Below, in pieces: positions 51,253-57,517 of a stretch of 57,517 nucleotides of DNA (within the stretch, counting starts at the first letter, position 1; each line of letters starts with the position of its first letter). Under the pieces are notes generated by a model that was given only the letters and a program-made list of their open reading frames with translations, did not search any database and was not told the origin of the DNA. The translations under genes were made by a program, and so were the position numbers. The DNA is from an uncultured Lachnospiraceae bacterium (GTDB lineage Bacteria > Bacillota > Clostridia > Lachnospirales > Lachnospiraceae): NCBI GenBank assembly GCA_905199445.1, contig CAJKGK010000024.1, forward strand, positions 1-57,517. Direction: 5' to 3'.

Positions 51253-53892
51253 GTGGAAAACAAAACGTATTTGTATGAGTGTGAAGCCAGCCGAATCCGT
51301 CTGGCCGGGGAGATTGCAGCTGAATCGATGGTGCTTCTTAAAAATGAGGATCAATGCCTGCCGCTTTCGCCGCAGACCGTCGCCTTTTTCGGAAGGGCCT
51401 GTTATCGGCCAAATCTTGGGGGTATGGGGTCTGGTATGTCCTTTAAGGGCAAGGAAGTGCCCACAATTTATGGCGCCTGTGAGAAGGCCGGACTGATACC
51501 TGAGGAAGGACTCCATGGATTTTACAAAGATATTTTTGACCATGAAGAACCTTTTGATCCGTTTAAGGCGCTTATGGAATCCGGAACCGACCTGGTGGCC
51601 AGCGGTATTATTTATGACATTTTCGGTCGTTATAATGCACAGATTCCGGAGAATGCGGTGCCAGAGATTCTGGTTCAGTCGGCAGCGCGCCGCACAGATA
51701 CTGCAGTGTTTGTATTTGGAAGAAATACTGGCGGTGAGGAGTGTGACCGCAGGGTTGAGGATGACTATTATTTGCTGGACAGCGAGAAAAAGCTGATTGA
51801 TCAGATTTGTCAGGCCTTCCCTCGGGTCATTGTTCTTATGAATATTAATGGCGTCACTGATTTTTCGTGGATATCAGATTATGAATCCATTAAGGCGGTT
51901 GTGTATATTGGGACGGCCGGGGAGCAGGGGCCGGAGGCTGTGGCCAGATTGCTTACAGGGGAGGCGGTTCCGTCTGGCAAACTGGCCTTTACGGTGGCAG
52001 ATGCCTATGAGGCCTATCCCACAGCGGAGACGTTTAGTTATAACAAGGATGTTCCGGAAAGCATTAAAGAATATAAGGATTATGGTCTGGATGCCATGGC
52101 TAATGGCAGTGAGGGGTTTGATAAAAGCCCGGTGACCCTTTACCGGGAAGGGCTGTACATGGGGTACAGGTATTTTGATTCTTTTGGAAAAAAGGTTTTA
52201 TATCCTTTTGGCTACGGACTGTCTTATGCAGATTTTCAAATTTCCAAGCTTTGTGTAAGGTTAGAAAGTACAGACAGGCGTTGGGGGCAGTGTGTAGTAA
52301 AGGCCTGTGTGCGTAATGTATCTGAGCGGTTTTCCGGTAAAGAGGTTGTCCAGGTTTATATTTCTGCGCCAGACGGCTGTCTGGAAAAGCCGTATCAGTC
52401 TTATATTGGCTGTGCCAAGACCGGTGCGCTTGCTCCGGGAGCCGAGGAGACGGTGACCATCCGTTTTGATCTTAAAGATATGGCTTCATATGATGAGGCG
52501 CGCGGCGCCTGGATTTTGGAACCTGGAAAGTATTTTATACGTGTGGGAAATTGTTCAAGAAATACCCATATTGCAGGGGCCCTTGTGTCGGATGCCGAGA
52601 TTATCTGTGAACAGCTGGAAAATGCGCTGTCTCTTCAGCCGGTCAACCGGGATAAAATTAATTTTATGACAGCCAAAGGGATCTGTCCGATTACATATGA
52701 CGGAGAAGCCGGAGAAATGGAAAATGCGCCTGCCGTAAAAATGACGAAAAAGGATGTTATCGGCGGCAGGTGTGCATCTGCAGACCAGGACTGTACAGGC
52801 GAAGCGCCGGCAGTCTTTGATCAGGCCGATGCCGGCAGACCGGTTTTAGATGATGTCTCAGATTTTTCCCCAGGTCTTTCCACAGATTCTGTGTATCGTT
52901 TGTGTGATGTAAAGGCAGGACGGGTTTCTATGAAGACGTATTTGTCCCGGTTTACCACACAACAGCTGATGGCACTGGCTGTGGGGTATGGCCCGGGTCT
53001 GCCTTTTGGCGGAATGGGGATGAAGCTGCCCTGTACCATTCAGGATGATCAGGGTCAGGATTTAACGGTCAATACGCATAAGACAGGAAATATGGGATAT
53101 GTGTCCCCTGCAATTTTAGAGTACGGTATTCCATCTGCATTTTATAAAGATGGTCCGGCCGGTGTTGGCATGACTGCATGGCCAACTGGTATGACGCTGG
53201 CCTGCAGTTTTAATACAGATCTGTTTTATGCTTTTGGGGCAGCCTGTGGCTATGAAGCGCGGATCCAGAATGTGGACAGCTGGCTTGCACCGGCATTGAA
53301 TCTTCACCGCAATCCTATTGGCGGCAGAAATTTTGAGTATTTTTCGGAAGATCCTTATGTGGCCGGAATCTGTGGACTTTACATTTGTCGGGGTTCCTAT
53401 GAGGAAAACAAAGTGACCTGCTGTCCAAAGCATTTTGCGCTGAATGAGCAGGAAACTTACCGTCGGGGCAGTTCCAGAAAATCCATTGATGCGGTGGATA
53501 CGATTGTCACTGAACGGGTGGCCAGAGAATTATATTTGAAGCCTTTTGAGATGGTTCTTAAAAATGCGCCGGTGACCACGCTGATGACCTCTTTTAATAA
53601 AATTAACGGCACATTTGCCGGAGGCAGTTATGATTTATGTACGAAAATACTCCGGGATGAATGGGGCTTTAACGGTGTGGTCGTGACCGACTGGGGTGAT
53701 ATGGACATTGTCGTGGACGGTGCAGATGCCGTAGCTGCCGGGAATGACGTGGTAATGCCTGGAGGTCCGCCAGTGATTGAGCAGATCCAGAAAGGTTTTG
53801 AAGCCGGCCGGGTCAATCGGGAACAACTGGAAAAGGCTGTGGCGCATTTGCTGAATTTTGTGGGAGACTGTCCGTCGTTTAAAGGGGAATAA
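51253..53892 (+). CDS. glycoside hydrolase family 3 enzyme, permuted domain order
   Basis: An 879-residue GH3 glycosidase (beta-glucosidase or beta-xylosidase activity likely). The domains come in the order C-terminal alpha/beta domain first (about 1-290, MVLLKNEDQCLPL...), fibronectin-III-like (about 315-440, GKEVVQVYI), linker, then the (beta/alpha)8 catalytic domain last (about 560-870). The nucleophile is Asp813 in VVVTDWG. No signal peptide, so cytoplasmic. The start is GTG 51253 with GGAGG 7 bases upstream. An inverted TTTAAAGGG hairpin covers the stop codon. Confidence 0.92.
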   Translation: MENKTYLYECEASRIRLAGEIAAESMVLLKNEDQCLPLSPQTVAFFGRACYRPNLGGMGSGMSFKGKEVPTIYGACEKAGLIPEEGLHGFYKDIFDHEEPFDPFKALMESGTDLVASGIIYDIFGRYNAQIPENAVPEILVQSAARRTDTAVFVFGRNTGGEECDRRVEDDYYLLDSEKKLIDQICQAFPRVIVLMNINGVTDFSWISDYESIKAVVYIGTAGEQGPEAVARLLTGEAVPSGKLAFTVADAYEAYPTAETFSYNKDVPESIKEYKDYGLDAMANGSEGFDKSPVTLYREGLYMGYRYFDSFGKKVLYPFGYGLSYADFQISKLCVRLESTDRRWGQCVVKACVRNVSERFSGKEVVQVYISAPDGCLEKPYQSYIGCAKTGALAPGAEETVTIRFDLKDMASYDEARGAWILEPGKYFIRVGNCSRNTHIAGALVSDAEIICEQLENALSLQPVNRDKINFMTAKGICPITYDGEAGEMENAPAVKMTKKDVIGGRCASADQDCTGEAPAVFDQADAGRPVLDDVSDFSPGLSTDSVYRLCDVKAGRVSMKTYLSRFTTQQLMALAVGYGPGLPFGGMGMKLPCTIQDDQGQDLTVNTHKTGNMGYVSPAILEYGIPSAFYKDGPAGVGMTAWPTGMTLACSFNTDLFYAFGAACGYEARIQNVDSWLAPALNLHRNPIGGRNFEYFSEDPYVAGICGLYICRGSYEENKVTCCPKHFALNEQETYRRGSSRKSIDAVDTIVTERVARELYLKPFEMVLKNAPVTTLMTSFNKINGTFAGGSYDLCTKILRDEWGFNGVVVTDWGDMDIVVDGADAVAAGNDVVMPGGPPVIEQIQKGFEAGRVNREQLEKAVAHLLNFVGDCPSFKGE

Positions 53893-53959
53893 GCCCTTTA
53901 AAATGTTTGCTGTAAAATAAAGGCAACATAAAGTCGGTCCGGTAAATTTACAGAAAACA

Positions 53960-53988
53960 TTGTTCACTGCATCAGATTATGCTATACT
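53960..53988 (+). promoter_or_regulatory. promoter of trpS (TTGTTC-17-TATACT)
   Basis: TTGTTC at 53960-53965 and TATACT at 53983-53988 with a 17-base spacer, about 75 bases ahead of trpS. The short leader contains a small CAGTG/CACTG stem but no T-box motif. Confidence 0.6.
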
Positions 53989-54062
53989 TTTTAATAAAAG
54001 TGACTAAATGTCAGTGGTGGGCGGAGAAAAGCGCAGTCAGCACTGATACTGGAGGTATTTAA

Positions 54063-55148
54063 ATGAAGAAGATTATTTTGACCGGTGACCGGCCGACAGG
54101 AAGACTTCATGTAGGACATTATGTGGGTTCCCTTAAGCGCCGTGTGGAATTACAAAATTCCGGAGAATATGATGAAGTATTTATTATGATTGCAGACGCA
54201 CAGGCGCTGACAGATAATGCAGATAACCCTGAAAAGGTTCGCCAGAATATAATCGAGGTGGCACTGGACTATCTGTCCTGCGGCCTGGATCCTTCAAAAA
54301 CAACCATGTTTATTCAATCTCAGATTCCTCAGCTTTGCGAGCTGACCAATTATTATATGAATCTGGTTACTGTGTCCAGACTTCAGAGAAACCCAACCGT
54401 GAAATCTGAAATTCAGATGCGGAATTTTGAAGCCAGTATTCCGGTGGGATTTTTTACTTATCCCATCAGCCAGGCTTCAGATATTACGGCATTTAAGGCA
54501 ACAACGGTTCCTGTTGGTGAGGATCAGCTGCCTATGCTTGAACAGACAAAGGAGATTGTACGTAAGTTTAACTCTGTTTACGGGGATACACTTGTGGAAC
54601 CGGAAATCTTGCTCCCGAATAATAAGGCATGCTTAAGACTTCCCGGCACAGACGGCAAGGCTAAGATGAGTAAGTCGTTAAATAACTGTATTTATCTTTC
54701 TGATTCCGCAGAAGATGTCCGCAAGAAGGTGATGTCCATGTTTACAGATCCGAACCATCTGCGTGTGGAAGATCCGGGACAGGTTGAGGGCAATGCTGTG
54801 TTTACCTACCTGGATGCATTTTGCCGTGAAGAACATTTTGAACGTTATCTTCCGGACTATAAAAATCTGGATGAGCTTAAAGCCCACTATACAAGAGGTG
54901 GCCTTGGCGATGTGAAGGTTAAGAAGTTTTTAAATAATGTCCTTCAGGAAGAATTGGAGCCAATTCGTCAGAGAAGAAAGGAATTTGAGAAAGATATTCC
55001 TGCGGTTTATCGAATTCTTGAGGAAGGCAGTAAAAAAGCGGAGGCTGTGGCAGCTGCAACCCTTGCCGATGTAAAGCGGGCAATGAAGATTAATTATTTT
55101 GAGGACAAAGAGCTGATTGCGGCGCAGTCAGAAAAGTATGGTGCTTAA
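54063..55148 (+). CDS. trpS: tryptophanyl-tRNA synthetase
   Basis: A 361-residue class I synthetase. The HIGH motif is HVGH in TGDRPTGRLHVGHYVGSL and the KMSKS motif is AKMSKSLNNCIYL. Slightly longer than the classic ~330-residue enzyme, it belongs to the longer TrpRS subgroup seen in Clostridia. GGAGG precedes the ATG. A bidirectional terminator follows. Confidence 0.96.
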   Translation: MKKIILTGDRPTGRLHVGHYVGSLKRRVELQNSGEYDEVFIMIADAQALTDNADNPEKVRQNIIEVALDYLSCGLDPSKTTMFIQSQIPQLCELTNYYMNLVTVSRLQRNPTVKSEIQMRNFEASIPVGFFTYPISQASDITAFKATTVPVGEDQLPMLEQTKEIVRKFNSVYGDTLVEPEILLPNNKACLRLPGTDGKAKMSKSLNNCIYLSDSAEDVRKKVMSMFTDPNHLRVEDPGQVEGNAVFTYLDAFCREEHFERYLPDYKNLDELKAHYTRGGLGDVKVKKFLNNVLQEELEPIRQRRKEFEKDIPAVYRILEEGSKKAEAVAAATLADVKRAMKINYFEDKELIAAQSEKYGA

Positions 55149-55185
55149 AAAATAAGTGATTCAAGATTGAATCGGATAAGAGTTA

Positions 55186-55251
55186 AAAGCCAGTGTGTTT
55201 CTCAGCGCTTAAGTGACTGCGCCGGGAAACATACTGGCTTTGTTTATTTTA
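55186..55251. terminator. bidirectional terminator, trpS / metal ATPase
   Basis: A 16-base arm (55186-55201, AAAGCCAGTGTGTTTC) pairs with 55226-55241 (one G-U), followed by GTTTATTTT. It separates convergent trpS (+) and the P-type ATPase (-). Confidence 0.8.
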
Positions 55252-55258
55252 TGAATAA

Positions 55259-57142
55259 TTATAGTTTACTTACAAATAAGGCACGGATGGCATTGAGTAC
55301 GGCGATAATCATGACGCCGACATCGGCAAAGATGGCCAGCCACATATTGGCAATGCCAAGGGCGCCAAGGACCAGGCAGATGAACTTAATACCAAGAGCA
55401 AATCCAATATTTTCATAAACAATTCGCAGACATTTACGGGATATTTTAATAGCCTTGGCGATTTTCATCGGATCATCATCCATAAGCACCACATCGGCGG
55501 CTTCGATTGCTGCGTCAGAGCCCATGGCGCCCATGGCGATGCCAATGTCTGCTCTGGAAAGGACAGGGGCATCGTTGATACCGTCCCCAACAAAGGCCAG
55601 TTTTCCGTTTTCCGGCTTTTGTTTAAGAAGTTTTTCCACCCAGGTGACTTTATCGGCAGGCAACAGTTCACTGTGAATTTCATCAATTCCCAGGGAGGTC
55701 CCAACCTGATCAGCGACTTTTTTGGCATCTCCGGTAAGCATAATAGACTTTGAAACACCGGCGGATCTAAGGGCCGCAACCGCTTGTTTGGCACGCGGCT
55801 TGATGATGTCGGATATTACAATATGGCCGGCATAGCTGCCGTCAATGGCCATGTGAATAATGGTTCCCACATGATGGCAGTCTTTATATTCAATACCAAG
55901 GTGCTTCATCAGCTTTGTATTGCCTGCGGCTACCGTATGGCCGTCAACCTTGGCAATCACACCGTTGCCGCTGATTTCCTGGATATCGCTGACTCTGGAA
56001 CGATCAATTTCATGACCGTAGGCCCGCTGCAGGCTTTTGCTGATGGGGTGTGAGGAGGCGCTCTCGGCCAGGGCCGCATATTCCATCAGCTGATTTTGCG
56101 CCATGATGTTGTGATGAACCGCATTGACTTCAAATACACCTTCGGTCAGTGTGCCGGTTTTATCGAAAACAACGTATTTTGTTTTAGACAAGGTTTCCAG
56201 ATAATTGGAACCTTTTACAAGGATGCCTTCCTTACTTGCACCGCCGATTCCGGCAAAAAAGCTGAGAGGAATACTGATGACCAGTGCGCATGGACAACTG
56301 ATGACAAGGAAGGTCAGGGCCCGGTAAACCCATGTGTACCAGTCAGCCGGCAGCCCCATAAAGAGCATCCGTACAACCGGCGGAAGAACTGCCAGTGCCA
56401 AGGCACTGTAGCATACGGCGGGGGTATAGTATTTGGCAAATCTGGAAATAAAATTTTCGGATTTGGATTTTCTGGAGCTGGCATTTTCTACAAGTTCCAG
56501 AATTTTAGATACTGTGGATTCTCCGAATTCTTTTGTTGTCTGAATTTTTAGAACACCTGTCATATTGATACAGCCGCTGATGACCTCATCACCGCATTTA
56601 GCTTCGCGGGGAAGGCTTTCTCCGGTGAGAGCGCTGGTATTCAGACTGGAATTACCCTGTACAATGATGCCGTCAATCGGTATTTTTTCTCCGGGCTGTA
56701 CGACAATAATGGTTCCTATTTGGATTTCATCCGGATCCACACGTTCTAATTGACCATCATTTTCAATATTGGCATAATCCGGGCGAATGTCCATCAGTGC
56801 GCTGATATTTCTGCGGCTTTTGCCGACAGCATAGCTTTGGAAAAATTCACCGATCTGATAAAACAGCATAACGCCAATGGCTTCAGTGTAATCCCCGTTA
56901 TCATAAAGTGCAATGGCAATGGCGCCGATTGTGGCAACCGCCATCAGAAAATTTTCATCAAATACCTGGCGGTTTAAAATTCCCTTAAAGGCTTTTTTCA
57001 AAATATCATAGCCAATAACCAGATAAGGAACAAGATAAAGTATAAAACGGATATAACCTTGTACCGGAACAAAACTCAGAATTACCATTAAAACAGCAGC
57101 AATAATAATTCGGAGCAACATTTTTTTCTGCTTTTTATTCAT
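55259..57142 (-). CDS. P1B-type heavy-metal ATPase (Zn/Cd/Pb class)
   Basis: A 627-residue metal efflux pump. Conserved sites are TGES (A domain), the CPC membrane motif at residues 283-285 (VISCPCALVIS), phosphorylation Asp327 in DKTGTLTEG, SHP in ASSHPISKS and GDGINDAPVLSRAD. The last helix has FADVGVMIIAVLNA, whose Asp is the Zn/Cd selectivity residue of this class. There is no N-terminal metal-binding domain; a separate HMA protein upstream supplies it. ATG 57142 with GAGAGG is preferred to 57160. Confidence 0.93.
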   Translation of the reverse strand: MNKKQKKMLLRIIIAAVLMVILSFVPVQGYIRFILYLVPYLVIGYDILKKAFKGILNRQVFDENFLMAVATIGAIAIALYDNGDYTEAIGVMLFYQIGEFFQSYAVGKSRRNISALMDIRPDYANIENDGQLERVDPDEIQIGTIIVVQPGEKIPIDGIIVQGNSSLNTSALTGESLPREAKCGDEVISGCINMTGVLKIQTTKEFGESTVSKILELVENASSRKSKSENFISRFAKYYTPAVCYSALALAVLPPVVRMLFMGLPADWYTWVYRALTFLVISCPCALVISIPLSFFAGIGGASKEGILVKGSNYLETLSKTKYVVFDKTGTLTEGVFEVNAVHHNIMAQNQLMEYAALAESASSHPISKSLQRAYGHEIDRSRVSDIQEISGNGVIAKVDGHTVAAGNTKLMKHLGIEYKDCHHVGTIIHMAIDGSYAGHIVISDIIKPRAKQAVAALRSAGVSKSIMLTGDAKKVADQVGTSLGIDEIHSELLPADKVTWVEKLLKQKPENGKLAFVGDGINDAPVLSRADIGIAMGAMGSDAAIEAADVVLMDDDPMKIAKAIKISRKCLRIVYENIGFALGIKFICLVLGALGIANMWLAIFADVGVMIIAVLNAIRALFVSKL

Positions 57143-57192
57143 TGTTGACCTCTCTATCAATTAAATAAATGTTTAATTGTTTCTTGTGATTT

Positions 57193-57229
57193 AAGCACCT
57201 GCAAAAGATCGGGTGCTTTGCAGGTGCTT
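57193..57229 (-). terminator. hairpin between HMA gene and metal ATPase
   Basis: A perfect 13-bp stem, AAGCACCTGCAAA at 57193-57205 and its complement at 57217-57229, loop of 11 bases. On the minus strand it lies 6 bases after the HMA stop; no U-run follows, so it may tune or process the mRNA rather than end it. Confidence 0.55.
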
Positions 57230-57234
57230 TAAAA

Positions 57235-57453
57235 TTAAAGGAAGATTTCACATTCATCTTCAACCTTTTTGCAGTTCTTTAAAACATCTTTCATAACGGT
57301 TTTAGGATCCTGACCATCTTCAAATTCTACAATCATTTTCAGTGTCATAAAATTAACGGTGGCATCTTTAACCCCGGCAGTATGTTTGGCGGCATCCTCC
57401 ATCTTATTTGCACAGTTTGCGCAGTCTACATCAATTTTATAAGTCTTTTTCAT
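57235..57453 (-). CDS. HMA-domain metal-binding protein
   Basis: A 72-residue heavy-metal-associated domain with ferredoxin-like fold and metal-binding motif CANC (Cys11, Cys14 in DVDCANCANKM). It likely delivers Zn/Cd to the downstream P1B ATPase, 92 bases away on the same strand, which lacks its own HMA domain. GAGGAGA precedes the ATG. Confidence 0.9.
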   Translation of the reverse strand: MKKTYKIDVDCANCANKMEDAAKHTAGVKDATVNFMTLKMIVEFEDGQDPKTVMKDVLKNCKKVEDECEIFL

Positions 57454-57489
57454 AGTAAAAATCTCCTCGTATTATAAAGTAGTAGTGTT

Positions 57490-57513
57490 TATAGACCCTC
57501 TCCAAGGTCTATA
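57490..57513 (-). promoter_or_regulatory. dyad operator candidate ahead of the metal-efflux operon
   Basis: A perfect 8-bp inverted repeat, TATAGACC and GGTCTATA, separated by 8 bases. This geometry is like the operators of MerR-family metal sensors. The matching -35/-10 pair cannot be fixed because the window ends here, and a regulator gene is not in view. Confidence 0.45.
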
Positions 57514-57517
57514 TGCT

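Noticed and set aside
53893..54062. T-box leader of trpS
   Set aside because: The leader is too short after the promoter and lacks the T-box core.

Overview
The window is a chromosomal replication-origin region of a low-to-medium GC Firmicute, most likely a Lachnospiraceae-type Clostridia. The gene order dnaA-dnaN-S4-recF-gyrB-gyrA on one side and rpmH-rnpA-yidD-yidC-jag-mnmE-mnmG-rsmG on the other is the classic Firmicute origin. DUF3881, DUF4446, the CD1871A-type CXXC peptide and the GH120 enzyme point to gut or anaerobic Clostridia. No plasmid or phage backbone is visible.

Layout. 1-420: on the minus strand, tRNA-Ser(GCU) followed by two tandem strong promoters and an rRNA-leader-like stretch that runs off the left edge. 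601-6557: class I fumarase subunits, a CAT-like acetyltransferase, a three-gene redox cluster (CXXC peptide, NapH-like ferredoxin, TlpA lipoprotein), acylphosphatase and a ClC transporter. 6653-15500: gyrA, gyrB, recF, S4 protein, dnaN and dnaA, all minus. Clusters of DnaA boxes lie on both sides of dnaA, so the origin is bipartite. 16216-23705: rpmH through rsmG plus a GNAT, all plus. 23849-24438: a decayed but structurally complete IS3-type element. 24471-26869: DUF4446, ParB and ParA (minus), ParB carrying an unusual 5 x 12-residue repeat. 26870-28890: a gene desert with three perfect parS sites and a dead acetyltransferase gene. 28891-30576: argS.

31510-38134: an alpha/beta hydrolase lacking its usual catalytic His, DUF3881, tRNA-Arg(CCU), and two adjacent WYL-domain proteins followed by a DUF2828 (TROVE-like plus vWA) protein, with a structured intergenic RNA region between them. 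38312-42193: DUF2871, a MarR regulator with twin operators, and two convergent MATE transporters. The second MATE gene has a long leader containing a terminator and small overlapping ORFs, which looks like an attenuator.

42591-53892: a GH120 beta-xylosidase, a hexapeptide acetyltransferase, a LytTR/GHKL two-component system, a pair of ABC half-exporters, and a GH3 glycosidase with permuted domain order. 54063-57517: trpS, a P1B-type Zn/Cd ATPase and its separate HMA-domain partner, with a dyad operator candidate at the right edge.

How it works together. The central 35 kb is replication, segregation, tRNA modification and membrane-insertion housekeeping. The flanks hold accessory functions: redox, drug efflux, xylo-oligosaccharide breakdown, metal efflux and possible RNA surveillance. 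The best candidates for undescribed biology are the WYL-WYL-DUF2828 module with its intergenic RNA, the MATE leader attenuator, the ParB repeat linker with the parS desert, and the CXXC-ferredoxin-TlpA cluster.
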